Positions 32,516-41,256 of a stretch of 64,000 bases of DNA are shown piece by piece. The stretch spans positions 58,209-122,208 of the forward strand of contig JAVBPU010000022.1 of NCBI GenBank assembly GCA_031549415.1. The letters are read 5' to 3'. The translations under genes and the position numbers were made by a program. The stretch comes from Limiplasma sp031549415. GTDB lineage: Bacteria > Bacillota > Clostridia > Christensenellales > Aristaeellaceae. The notes beneath the pieces were generated by a model that searched no databases, had not been told where the DNA came from, and saw nothing but the letters and a program-made list of their open reading frames with translations. The stretch's first letter is position 1, and every line of letters begins with the position of its first letter.

Positions 32516-33475
32516 ATGACAAACGTGCAGCGCGTGATCGCAGCATTTGAAGGAAAGGAGGTGGATAGGGTACCCGCCGGTTTTTGGTTTCATTTTTCCA
32601 AAGAACAGCATTTTGGCCAAGCGGCAGTGAATGCCCACTTGGAACTGGCCCGGAAAATTGAACTGGACATGCTGAAAATTATGACGGAATCGCTGATGCC
32701 TTACGGGAATATTCAAAAGGCGTCAGACTGGAAGTCGCTAAAGCCTTTTAGCAGACATTCAGCCTTCATCACGCAGCAAATTGATATGATGAAACAGGTA
32801 TGCGCCGGGCTGGACGGTCAGCTGGTTCTGCTGGCTACGGTGCATGGGGTTTGGGCGTCTATGTTTCATATTTTCAATGGCCCGGATGATTACGAAGCAA
32901 AGCGGAGCCTTTTAGCGGCGCAACTCAGGGAAGATCCCGATGCGTTTCAGCACGGGCTGGATGTGGTAACAGAGGGGCTTGCATACCTCGTTGAGGAAAT
33001 GAAGGGCACAGGCGTCCATGGTTTTTACTACGCCGCGCTGGGCGCTGAAAAGGAACTGCTTACGACGGATGAATTTGCCCAATATGTACAACCCAGGGAA
33101 ACAGCCCTCTTACGGAGCGCCAAGGATGAAAAGCATTATGTGGTCCTTCATATGTGCAAGGATGGGCTCGATTTGACCCGGTACCGCGATTACCCCTGCG
33201 ATGTGGTGAACTGGGGCGTATATTCCAACAACCCCAGCCTGGCGGAAGGAAAACTGCTGTTTCCTGGAAAAACAATTTTGGGCGGCCTGGATGACCGCGC
33301 TGGCGCGCTGGTGGACGGAACCCCCGATGAAATCAAGGAAGAGGTGTTCTCCCTTGTGAAGGCCATGGCGGGAACCCCCTTTATCCTGGGCGCTGACTGC
33401 ACATTGCCCACCGACATCCCCTATGGGAACATCCGTATCGCGATTGAAGCAACCAAAGAACTGGCCAACCAGTAA
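32516..33475 (+). CDS. UroD/MtaA-type methyltransferase-like protein
   Basis: 319 aa from the ATG at 32516, preceded by CGGAGGGA. The UroD fold opens with RVIAAFEGKEVDRVPAGFW. It keeps the zinc triad of the MtaA/MtbA cobamide methyltransferases: His212-x-Cys214 (LHMCKD) and Cys295 (GADCTLPTD), 81 residues apart, a spacing like that of MtaA. True uroporphyrinogen decarboxylases lack this triad, so a methyl-transfer role is more likely than haem synthesis. No corrinoid protein is encoded nearby. First gene of an eight-gene operon for uptake and breakdown of an unidentified compound. Confidence 0.82.
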   Translation: MTNVQRVIAAFEGKEVDRVPAGFWFHFSKEQHFGQAAVNAHLELARKIELDMLKIMTESLMPYGNIQKASDWKSLKPFSRHSAFITQQIDMMKQVCAGLDGQLVLLATVHGVWASMFHIFNGPDDYEAKRSLLAAQLREDPDAFQHGLDVVTEGLAYLVEEMKGTGVHGFYYAALGAEKELLTTDEFAQYVQPRETALLRSAKDEKHYVVLHMCKDGLDLTRYRDYPCDVVNWGVYSNNPSLAEGKLLFPGKTILGGLDDRAGALVDGTPDEIKEEVFSLVKAMAGTPFILGADCTLPTDIPYGNIRIAIEATKELANQ

Positions 33476-33487
33476 AGGAGCATCACC

Positions 33488-34831
33488 ATGAAAAAGAGTT
33501 TTGCCGTCATTTGTATACTGGTCCTATGCCTTCTCATGTTCTGCGCCAATGCGGAAAGCTATCAGCCCGACCGCAGCGTAAAGTACCCCGCTGGCAAGCT
33601 GGTGATCTATGGGTACGGCAATCCCCAGGCCTACGAAACCCAGTTCAAGCTGTGGTGTGAAATGCATCCCGAGCAGTGCGAGGGCGTTGAGATTGAAGTT
33701 GTGCAATGTGAAGGCGCGGAGGATGTGCGCAAAAAAATCATGCTCACCTATCAGTCCGGCGCGTATGAGGACCTACCCGACCTGATTGCTACCCAGGCCG
33801 CCACCCTAAATGCCATGGCGAAAACCGGCATCGTGCTGGAAACGACCGATTATCTGAGCACCCTCAAGGATGAACTGCTGGAGGGCGTTACAGGCGATGT
33901 GACCGTGGACGGTAAAGCTTATGCGATGCCCGTTTCCTTCCGGCCCCAGATTCTTTTTTATAACCAGGTCATCTTTGATGAATATGGCATAGACCCGGCC
34001 CGCATGGATACCTTTGATGGCTGGATCGAAGTAGGCAAAGAACTGCGCGACAAGAGCGAGGGCAAGGTGGCCCTGACCAGCATTTCTCCCAGCCAAAAGA
34101 CCTGGGGCTATGTGGGCCGCCGTGGCTTTTGGCCCCAGGCAGGTGCAAAGATCTTTGACGAGCAGGGCAACGTGGTCTTCGGGTCTGATCCAGGCACCCG
34201 CCAAGCCATGGCCACCCTGAACACCCTGTTAGAGGAGAAGCTGGTGCTGATCACCCAGGTGCTTCAGCCCCCCATGTGGGACGCCACCCGCAATCATGAA
34301 ATCGCCACGTTCTATGTGGGGGCCTTCTGGGATGAATTCCTGACCAAGAACGTGCCCGAGCAATCCGGGGAGTGGCGGCTGATGAAAGCCCCCACCTATG
34401 ACAATGGCCTTCGCGGCGCGCCTGTTACCGAGATGTTCTGCATCATCAACAAGCAGGGTGAGACCAAATATGAGCAGCTCATCAAGGATTGCTGGTACGA
34501 CTATCAGTTCACCGCCGAATTCCGCAACAAGTTTGCCGATATCATGGCGGAACAAACCATGCCCTGCTGGAACCCCCTGTCCAAGGAACTGGCCGCCAAC
34601 GACTATTGGAAGCAGCCCGCCGAATACTACGCAGGCCAGTCTTTCAAAGAGATGGAGACCACCGGCCTGGAAAACAGCGCCCCTAACATGGTGATCACCG
34701 CCAGCGATGTGGAGGCGGATGCCATCATTATCAACGGCGTGGATAAGCTGGTGGCCGGCGAATGGGATATGGAAACCACCCTGGCCAATATCGATGCGGA
34801 GCTGAAAACCAAGCTTGGCAAGGGCCAATGA
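33488..34831 (+). CDS. Extracellular solute-binding protein, CUT1 type
   Basis: 447 aa. The signal peptide (KSFAVICILVLCLLMFCANA) is followed by the family-1 sugar-binding fold. LVIYGYGNPQAYETQF starts the N-lobe and DGKAYAMPVSFRPQILFYNQVIFDEYG is the typical hinge and ligand region. The Cys before the cleavage site does not fit a canonical lipobox, so lipid anchoring is uncertain. It is cotranscribed with two permeases 3' of it. A hairpin right after the stop probably favours its synthesis over the permeases. Ligand unknown; sugars, glycosides or modified peptides are all possible given the neighbours. Confidence 0.88.
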   Translation: MKKSFAVICILVLCLLMFCANAESYQPDRSVKYPAGKLVIYGYGNPQAYETQFKLWCEMHPEQCEGVEIEVVQCEGAEDVRKKIMLTYQSGAYEDLPDLIATQAATLNAMAKTGIVLETTDYLSTLKDELLEGVTGDVTVDGKAYAMPVSFRPQILFYNQVIFDEYGIDPARMDTFDGWIEVGKELRDKSEGKVALTSISPSQKTWGYVGRRGFWPQAGAKIFDEQGNVVFGSDPGTRQAMATLNTLLEEKLVLITQVLQPPMWDATRNHEIATFYVGAFWDEFLTKNVPEQSGEWRLMKAPTYDNGLRGAPVTEMFCIINKQGETKYEQLIKDCWYDYQFTAEFRNKFADIMAEQTMPCWNPLSKELAANDYWKQPAEYYAGQSFKEMETTGLENSAPNMVITASDVEADAIIINGVDKLVAGEWDMETTLANIDAELKTKLGKGQ

Positions 34832-34843
34832 TCCCGCTGCGGC

Positions 34844-34866
34844 GGAGGGGGCGTTTTGCCCCCTCC
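34844..34866 (+). terminator. GC-rich hairpin after the binding-protein gene (attenuator-like)
   Basis: Stem GGAGGGGGC/GCCCCCTCC with loop GTTTT, starting 13 bp after the stop. No U-run follows, so it likely stabilises the upstream mRNA or slows polymerase rather than ending transcription. Confidence 0.6.
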
Positions 34867-34942
34867 CCTTGCCCCTTCTTCGCAGCCCGCGCAGCCTGCT
34901 CGTGACGGGATGGCTAGCCTGACAACTGGAAAGGTGGTTCAT

Positions 34943-35830
34943 GTGAAAAAGACAAATTCCATCCAAGCCTTCCTGCGCAAGTATGGCAGCGCCTATCTTT
35001 TCATCATGCCTTTTTTCCTGCTGTTTTTCGTCTTTCAACTCTTCCCCATGATCTGGTCGGCCGTAATCAGCTTTCATAGCTGGGATGGCTTGGGTCCGCA
35101 AACCTACATTGGCCTGAAAAATTATGAGATGATTTTCAAGGACAGCATTTTCCTGACTTCCTTTGGCAACACGTTTTTCTATTGGATTTTCGGCTTGGCG
35201 ATCGTCTTGGTTTTATCCATGGCCATGGCCATGCTACTGAATTATAAGAAGCTTCGCGCCTTGGGCGTTTTCAAATCGCTTACGTTTTTGCCGTATGTGT
35301 GCGCAAGCGTGGCCATGGGGCTTATTTTTAATATGCTTTTCGACTATAACGCGGGGCTGATCAATGAAATGATCAAATGCTTCGGGGGCGAGCCGGTGAA
35401 ATGGCTGGTCAGTTCACAGCTATCCAAAATCCCACCCCTGGCGCTGTATGTGTTTCGCAATGTGCCCTGGTATACCATCATCATTTTTTCAGCCCTGCTG
35501 AATATTCCGGCGGAGTTGTATGAAGCCGCCACCGTTGACGGCGCGGGAAATGTGATGAAGTTTTGGAAAATCACCTTGCCCTCGCTGGGGAATATCATGG
35601 TGTTTTGCATGCTGACGCTGACGGTCTCCGCCTGGCAGATTTTTACCGAGCCCTATCTGATGCCTGGCCCAGGCTCGTCCAACTATTCCATCTCGCAGTA
35701 CCTGTACAACAACGCCTTTTCCATGTTCAAAATGGGTTATGCCTCGGCGATTGGCTATATTTTGACCTTGATCCTGCTGGGGTTTTCATTGATTCAATTT
35801 TGGATGATGAAACGCGTCGGCGATGCGTAA
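34943..35830 (+). CDS. ABC sugar permease, MalF-like
   Basis: 295 aa from the GTG at 34943, 5 nt after GGAAAGGTGG; an in-frame ATG at 34910 has no site. Six membrane helices. The ATPase-contact EAA loop reads EAATVDGAGNVMKFWKITLP near residues 195-215. It pairs with the next gene to form the CUT1 channel. No ATPase gene is present anywhere in the operon, so a shared MsmX/MsiK-type ATPase encoded elsewhere is expected. Confidence 0.88.
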   Translation: MKKTNSIQAFLRKYGSAYLFIMPFFLLFFVFQLFPMIWSAVISFHSWDGLGPQTYIGLKNYEMIFKDSIFLTSFGNTFFYWIFGLAIVLVLSMAMAMLLNYKKLRALGVFKSLTFLPYVCASVAMGLIFNMLFDYNAGLINEMIKCFGGEPVKWLVSSQLSKIPPLALYVFRNVPWYTIIIFSALLNIPAELYEAATVDGAGNVMKFWKITLPSLGNIMVFCMLTLTVSAWQIFTEPYLMPGPGSSNYSISQYLYNNAFSMFKMGYASAIGYILTLILLGFSLIQFWMMKRVGDA

Positions 35831-35842
35831 GGAGGGACATGT

Positions 35843-36679
35843 ATGCATGCTTTAGGCCGGACGTGCCGGAAGGCCCTGGTTTATTTCGCGCTTTGCGCGG
35901 CCGTGTTCATCTCGGTTTTTCCCATCTATTGGATGGTTGTGGCGTCCCTGAAACCCACCAATGAAACCATGGCGGGGTTTGAATCGCTGAAAATTCATGC
36001 CCTCACCTTCGACAACTATGTGAAGGTGAATGCCGTTGTGCCCATGGCAGGCCCCATCCTTAACAGCACGTTTGCCATGGCGCTGGGAACCGTCACCTCC
36101 CTTTTGTTTTGCTCTTTGGCGGGCTTTGCCTTTGCCAAGTTTCGCTTTCCCGGAAGGGATGGGCTGTTCCTGGTGGTGCTGCTGACGCTGTTCATTCCAC
36201 AGGAGGTGTGCATTGTGCCCCTCTATAGTGTGATGCGGCAGTTGGGCCTGGTCAACTCCCTATGGGCGCTGATCGTTCCTAGGGCGGCGACGGCGCTGGG
36301 CATTTTTTACATGCGGCAATACTGCATGTCCATTCCCACGGAACTGATCGAGGCCGCGCGGATCGATGGCTGCGGTAATTTTAAAACCTATACCCGCGTG
36401 GTGCTGCCGGTGATCAAGCCAGCTATCGCATCCTGGGCCGCGCTGACCATGATCTCCCGCTGGAATGATTTTTTCTTCCCGCTCATTTTCCTGCGTTCCC
36501 GCTCTAAGTTCACGCTGATGGTGGTGATTTCCCTTTTGCCGGTGGGGGAAGGCCTGGCAACCCCCTGGCCGGTGATCCTGGCGGGAACCACCATCGCGGT
36601 GATGCCCATTGTGATTTTGTATTTCATTCTGCAGAAATTTCAGATTGCGGATTTGATGAGCGGCGCGGTGAAGGGGTAA
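35843..36679 (+). CDS. ABC sugar permease, MalG-like
   Basis: 278 aa, ATG 6 nt after AAGGAGGG. Six helices, with the EAA loop EAARIDGCGNFKTYTRVVLP followed by the terminal Gly-rich end typical of MalG (SGAVKG). It forms the heteromeric channel with the preceding permease. Followed by the operon's GntR regulator. Confidence 0.88.
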   Translation: MHALGRTCRKALVYFALCAAVFISVFPIYWMVVASLKPTNETMAGFESLKIHALTFDNYVKVNAVVPMAGPILNSTFAMALGTVTSLLFCSLAGFAFAKFRFPGRDGLFLVVLLTLFIPQEVCIVPLYSVMRQLGLVNSLWALIVPRAATALGIFYMRQYCMSIPTELIEAARIDGCGNFKTYTRVVLPVIKPAIASWAALTMISRWNDFFFPLIFLRSRSKFTLMVVISLLPVGEGLATPWPVILAGTTIAVMPIVILYFILQKFQIADLMSGAVKG

Positions 36680-36774
36680 GGGCTGGCCAGAGGGCGGGGA
36701 ATGTATTATAATAAACAAAATAGGACCCGCTTCGCGTGGACTGCCTGGTATCTCAGGCAATCAAGGAGGATACG

Positions 36775-37434
36775 ATGGAGCCTCAAACAACGTATAAAAG
36801 CAAGATTGTGGACTCCGTAATCGACGGAATCATCGACGGAACCTACCACTCCGATTCGGTGATTACGGAGAAGGATTTGATCGAAAAATTTGGCGTGAGC
36901 AAATCCCCGGTCCGGGATGCGCTGATGGAGCTGTGCGCCAATCAGGTGCTCAAAAGCATCCCCCGCTATGGCTATCAGATCATTCATATCAGCCGGGAGA
37001 GCATGCAAGAGATGATGGAATACCGGTTTTATCTGGAATCCCAAAGCCTGCACAAAGCCATCCATCTGGTGACGCCGAAAAACATCGCTGATTTGGAGGC
37101 GCTGGAAGAGCAGGTACAAAAAGATATCCAGGCAAACCCGGATTACCCCGTTACCGCGCACTGGAAAAACAATACCCAGTTCCATCTGCTGCTGGTAAGC
37201 ATCGCACGCAACCGCTACATATACGATGAACTGAAGCGGACGATGAACATCCAGATGCGCGGCTATGCCCAATATTTTCGCAGGCACGCGGAGGCGGAAG
37301 CGACCATTGTCAATGTTACCTGCCATCATATCATTGTGGAGGCCCTGAAGCAAGGCAATGTGAACAATGCCATTGAGGGCCTGCGCAAGGATCTTGGAAA
37401 AATTGATCTATCCAATCAACACTCCCTTTTTTAG
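36775..37434 (+). CDS. GntR-family regulator, FadR/FCD subfamily
   Basis: 219 aa from the ATG at 36775, with AAGGAGGA 5 nt upstream. The N-terminal winged helix (VITEKDLIEKFGVSKSPVRDALMEL) is the GntR DNA-binding motif. The C-terminal all-helical FCD domain has the ligand and metal His positions (QFHLLLVSIARN and NVTCHHIIVEAL). FCD regulators usually release DNA when they bind a pathway carboxylate or sugar acid. The perfect dyad ACTGATATTATCAGT in the operon promoter is its likely site; I see no second copy ahead of its own gene. Confidence 0.88.
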   Translation: MEPQTTYKSKIVDSVIDGIIDGTYHSDSVITEKDLIEKFGVSKSPVRDALMELCANQVLKSIPRYGYQIIHISRESMQEMMEYRFYLESQSLHKAIHLVTPKNIADLEALEEQVQKDIQANPDYPVTAHWKNNTQFHLLLVSIARNRYIYDELKRTMNIQMRGYAQYFRRHAEAEATIVNVTCHHIIVEALKQGNVNNAIEGLRKDLGKIDLSNQHSLF

Positions 37435-37448
37435 AGGAGGCCTTTTTG

Positions 37449-38513
37449 ATGCAGGCGATTCGCCGTTTGCTGGAAGCCCTTGACCCTGGCATAGACGCGG
37501 CGCTGGTGGTTTCAGGCGCCAACCGGTTTTACTTCACTCATTTTCGCTCCTCTGCGGGAACGCTTTTGATAACCCGCCAGCAGGCGTACTTCATTGTGGA
37601 TTTTCGCTATTTCGAGGCAGCCCGCAATGCCATCGAGGGCTGCCAGGTCCTTTTGCAGCAGGATTTGACTGCGCAGCTGAATGCTTTGCTGGACAAGCAC
37701 GGGGCCAGCACGCTGGCGGTGGAAGCGAACACCTTGCCGCTGGCTGCCTATCAAAACTTCGCCCGCACGCTGAACACGCAGGTGCTGGAGGATTCCCGCC
37801 TGTCTGATGCCATCGAGGGCCTTCGGGCGGTAAAAACGGTAGATGAACTCGATTCCTTGCGCCGTGCCCAGCAAATGACCGACCGGGCTTTTCATTACAT
37901 TCTCAATCACATCCATCCCGGCGTTACCGAACAGGATATCATTCTAAATATGGGCGCTTATATGGAGCGGTTGGGGAACGAATGCCGGACCTTTGACTTC
38001 ATCGCCATTTCCGGCGAAAAGACCTCCCTGCCCCACGGCAAGGCCGGTTTGCGCGAAATTCGCCGGGGGGATTTGGTCACACTGGATTTCGGCTGTGTGG
38101 TGAACGGCTATTATGCCGACATGACCCGTACGGTGGCTGTGGGCGGGGCATCCCCGAAGCAGAAGCAGATTTACGAAATCGTCCGGCAGGCGCAGGAGAA
38201 GGCTCTAGCCCTGATCAAGCCCGGCGCGGTCTGCCGCCAAGTGGACGGGGCAGCCCGAAGCTATATTGAAGCCCGTGGGTATGGTGATTTCTTCGGCCAC
38301 GGCCTGGGCCACAGCCTGGGTGTGGAAATCCATGAAAACCCCCGTTTCAATCAAACGGACCCTTATGTGCTGCGGCCAGGCAACGTGCTGACAGTGGAGC
38401 CCGGCATCTATCTGCCGGGGGAATTTGGCGTGCGCATTGAGGATATGGTGGCGGTAACGGCGGAGGGTTATGAAAACCTGACCCATTCCCCAAAAGAACT
38501 GACCATCCTGTAA
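37449..38513 (+). CDS. M24 metallopeptidase (Xaa-Pro dipeptidase/aminopeptidase type)
   Basis: 354 aa, ATG 8 nt after GAGGAGG. The creatinase-like N-domain (DFRYFEAARNAI) precedes the pita-bread fold. All five metal ligands are seen: LDFGCVVNGYYADMTR (two Asp), FGHGLGHSLGVEIHE (His), TVEPGIYL (Glu) and GVRIEDMV (Glu). It cleaves N-terminal residues before proline or X-Pro dipeptides in the cytoplasm. In this operon it may act on an imported dipeptide or amide conjugate. No signal peptide. Confidence 0.9.
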   Translation: MQAIRRLLEALDPGIDAALVVSGANRFYFTHFRSSAGTLLITRQQAYFIVDFRYFEAARNAIEGCQVLLQQDLTAQLNALLDKHGASTLAVEANTLPLAAYQNFARTLNTQVLEDSRLSDAIEGLRAVKTVDELDSLRRAQQMTDRAFHYILNHIHPGVTEQDIILNMGAYMERLGNECRTFDFIAISGEKTSLPHGKAGLREIRRGDLVTLDFGCVVNGYYADMTRTVAVGGASPKQKQIYEIVRQAQEKALALIKPGAVCRQVDGAARSYIEARGYGDFFGHGLGHSLGVEIHENPRFNQTDPYVLRPGNVLTVEPGIYLPGEFGVRIEDMVAVTAEGYENLTHSPKELTIL

Positions 38514-38528
38514 GGGGGCTGTACATTC

Positions 38529-39728
38529 GTGGATTTCCCCTCGCAATCTCCCTGGGCCGCCCCCGTCCAGGGCAGCGGCAATGCCAAGCGGGCCGTGGGC
38601 TTTGAAGGCTTCGTTGCCCTCGGATTACTGCTGGCCTGTGGCTTCGGCTTTTCCTGGGTAATGGGCTTTGGCAATTTTTGCAGTACCCTGATGCACACCG
38701 CCTACCGGCTTTTGATGGACACCGTGCTGTATTTGACAGCCATCTCTGTGATGACTGGGGCTATTTCCAGCGTTCTCATGGAATTCGGCGTGGGGGCGCT
38801 GCTGGATAGGCTGCTTGCCCCGGTGATGAAGCCACTGTACAATATGCCGGGCGTTGCGGCACTGGGGGCGGTTACCGCCTACCTGTCTGACAATCCGGCT
38901 GTGGTAAACCTGATGGAAGAAAGGGACGTCCACCACAGCTTTACGCCGCCGCAAAGGGCGGCGCTGACGAACCTGGGCGCGTCCTTTGGCATGGGGCTGA
39001 TCGTTACCGTTTTCATGCTGGGGCTGACCGGGCCTGATGGAAAGGGGTTCCTGCTTCCGGTGCTGATCGGACATGTGGGGGTGATCGGGGGGAGCGTTTG
39101 CAGCGTGCGGCTGATGCTTTGGTTTGCCTCCAAGCAAACCCCTCTTCAAAACCAAGGGCTGCATGCGGAGGATATCCAACCCCTGCCGCAAGGTTGGCGC
39201 AGGGTGCGTGGCGGAAGCTATGCCACCCGGCTGATCAACGCCATCATGGATGGGGGCAGGGCGGGGGTCCGCATGGGCGCAACCCTCATTCCTGGCGTGC
39301 TGGTGCTTTGCACCCTGGTGATGATGCTTACCTATGGCGCCGGGGCGAATGGCTATACCGGCGAAGCCTATCAGGGCATTGCGTTGCTGCCCTGGCTGGG
39401 GGAAAAGTTGCAGTTTCTTTTGAGCCCATTGCTGGGCTTTACGAATCCGGCCGCCATTGCCGTGCCGGTGACCGCGCTGGGCTCTGCCGGGGCTGCTGTG
39501 GGTTTGATTCCCGGCATGCTTGCGACCGGGCAGGTAACGGGAGGCAACATCGCTGTTTTTACCGCAATGTGCATAAGCTGGGGCGGATATTTGAGCACCC
39601 ATGCCACCATGATGAACAGCCTGGGGTATCCGGGGCTGATCGGCAAGGCGGTCCTTTTCCATGCGCTGGGCGGGCTGGTTAGTGGCATATGCGCCCATTT
39701 TTTATATGAGCTTGTGCAAATTTTTTGA
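38529..39728 (+). CDS. Gate-domain (nucleoside-recognition-like) membrane protein
   Basis: 399 aa with a GTG start behind an AGGGGG stretch. About eight to ten helices. Two segments fit the Gate (SpmA/SpmB-like) repeat: LMDTVLYLTAISVMTGAISSVLMEFGVGALL and TRLINAIMDGGRAGVRMGATLIPGVLVLC. AYLSDNPAVVNLMEE and the conserved Asn-Pro in GFTNPAAIAVP are further markers. Gate proteins are thought to move small solutes, though most are unproven. Placed between a peptidase and a cysteine desulfidase, it might export or import a sulfur or amino-acid product. Confidence 0.72.
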   Translation: MDFPSQSPWAAPVQGSGNAKRAVGFEGFVALGLLLACGFGFSWVMGFGNFCSTLMHTAYRLLMDTVLYLTAISVMTGAISSVLMEFGVGALLDRLLAPVMKPLYNMPGVAALGAVTAYLSDNPAVVNLMEERDVHHSFTPPQRAALTNLGASFGMGLIVTVFMLGLTGPDGKGFLLPVLIGHVGVIGGSVCSVRLMLWFASKQTPLQNQGLHAEDIQPLPQGWRRVRGGSYATRLINAIMDGGRAGVRMGATLIPGVLVLCTLVMMLTYGAGANGYTGEAYQGIALLPWLGEKLQFLLSPLLGFTNPAAIAVPVTALGSAGAAVGLIPGMLATGQVTGGNIAVFTAMCISWGGYLSTHATMMNSLGYPGLIGKAVLFHALGGLVSGICAHFLYELVQIF

Positions 39729-39754
39729 TACAAGCGCTAGAAAGGAAGAGAACC

Positions 39755-41035
39755 ATGCATCAAGACGATTCCCGCTATGCAGCCTATACGGCCATTTTGA
39801 GGGAGCAATTGCGCCCGGCCATGGGCTGTACGGAACCCATTGCCATCGCTTATGCGTCGGCCATTGCCCGCAGGGCGCTTGGCTGCCTGCCTGAATCGGT
39901 CCTCGTGCGGGTCAGCAGCAACATCATCAAAAATGCGAAATCGGTCACCGTGCCCAATACCGGCGGCAAAAAGGGGATTGCGGCCGCTTGCGCCGCTGGA
40001 GTGGTGGCAGGCGTTCCTGAAAATAAGCTAGAGGTGATTGCCGCCATCACGCCCCGACAGATGCAGCAAGTGGAACAGTTCCTGGAACAGAAACGGATTT
40101 TGGTAGCTCTGAAGGAATCCGGGAGGCTGCTTGATATCCTGGTAGAAATGGCTGGCGGCGGCCATACAAGCAGCGTGCGCATCGCAGACAGTCATACCCA
40201 AGTGGTGTGGGTGGAACGGGACGGGGAGGCGCTTGTGCAAAAGGAGCTTTCCGAGGAAACCGGGGACACAAACGATAAGGCCGACTTGCTGACGATCGCG
40301 GGCATTTATGATTATGCGTCCACCTGTGATTTGGAGGATGTGCGGGAATGCCTGCAACGGCAGATTGATGATAACTTTGCCATTGCCAAGGAGGGGCTTG
40401 GCGGCGCGTGGGGGGCCGGGATTGGCAGAACGCTTTTGGATACGCAAGACGCCACGGATGTGGGCGTTCAGGCCTGCGCGTATGCCGCCGCTGCCTCTGA
40501 TGCCCGCATGGGCGGCTGCGAACTGCCGGTAGTCATCAATTCCGGCAGCGGCAACCAAGGGATCACGGTTTCAGTGCCGGTGATATGCTACGCAAAAGCC
40601 CTGGGTTCGTCGCAGGAGCAGCTTTACCGGGCCCTGGTCCTTAGCAACCTGACGGCCATTCATCAGAAAACGCAGATCGGTTGCCTGTCGGCCTATTGCG
40701 GCGTGGTGTCCGCAGGCTGCGCGGCAGGCGCGGGCATTGCGTATCTCCAAGGTGGAGATTTGTATGTGATTGAGCATACCATTGTCAACAGCCTAGCCAT
40801 ATTGTCGGGCACCATTTGCGATGGGGCCAAGGCTTCCTGCGCGGCCAAAATCGCCAGCGCGGTGCACGCGGCGTTACTTGGCTATCATATGGCCTTGAAC
40901 AAAAGGCAGTTTCGCGGCGGCGATGGCATTGTGAAAAAGGGCGTGGAAAACACCATCCACAGTATCGGACGTCTGGCGAAGGTGGGCATGAGCCCTACGG
41001 ATCAGGAGATTTTGCGGATTATGACCAGCGAGTGA
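39755..41035 (+). CDS. L-cysteine desulfidase-like [4Fe-4S] enzyme (CyuA/UPF0597 family)
   Basis: 426 aa from the ATG at 39755, with AAAGGAAG upstream. Cys25 in MGCTEPIA, Cys315 in CLSAYCG, and Cys355/Cys362 in ICDGAKASC reproduce the four key cysteines known from the archaeal L-cysteine desulfidase. The last three bind the cluster and the first sits at the catalytic site. Spacing is almost exactly conserved (40 and 7 residues). The enzyme splits L-cysteine to pyruvate, ammonia and sulfide, but some homologues act on other beta-substituted amino acids. As the last gene of the operon it suggests the imported compound yields a cysteine-like amino acid. Confidence 0.88.
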   Translation: MHQDDSRYAAYTAILREQLRPAMGCTEPIAIAYASAIARRALGCLPESVLVRVSSNIIKNAKSVTVPNTGGKKGIAAACAAGVVAGVPENKLEVIAAITPRQMQQVEQFLEQKRILVALKESGRLLDILVEMAGGGHTSSVRIADSHTQVVWVERDGEALVQKELSEETGDTNDKADLLTIAGIYDYASTCDLEDVRECLQRQIDDNFAIAKEGLGGAWGAGIGRTLLDTQDATDVGVQACAYAAAASDARMGGCELPVVINSGSGNQGITVSVPVICYAKALGSSQEQLYRALVLSNLTAIHQKTQIGCLSAYCGVVSAGCAAGAGIAYLQGGDLYVIEHTIVNSLAILSGTICDGAKASCAAKIASAVHAALLGYHMALNKRQFRGGDGIVKKGVENTIHSIGRLAKVGMSPTDQEILRIMTSE

Positions 41036-41193
41036 GGATTCTTCTGTTTCATATCGATGGGCTTGGGCTGTCTATTTGTCCCGGGCGTTGTTTTATGCCA
41101 TACTGCTTTCAGCCATGGCGCTCTAATCCATACAGGCCACAGGATTGAGAATTTCTCAAAATTGCGTGCAGTGGGCGACTTCTTGAGAAAAAC

Positions 41194-41228
41194 GCTCCTT
41201 TTTCCTCCAAGATGGACGAAAAAGGAGC
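41194..41228. terminator. Bidirectional terminator
   Basis: GCTCCTTTTTC pairs with GAAAAAGGAGC around a 13-nt loop. The T- and A-runs within the stem give U-tracts on either strand. It separates the converging CyuA operon and the second ABC importer. Confidence 0.7.
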
Positions 41229-41256
41229 GCAAGCATGCCCGGTGAAGACCATGCCG

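Noticed and set aside
32516..33475. Uroporphyrinogen decarboxylase of haem synthesis
   Set aside because: The protein carries the His-x-Cys...Cys zinc triad of cobamide methyltransferases and sits in a transport and catabolic operon, with no haem genes nearby.
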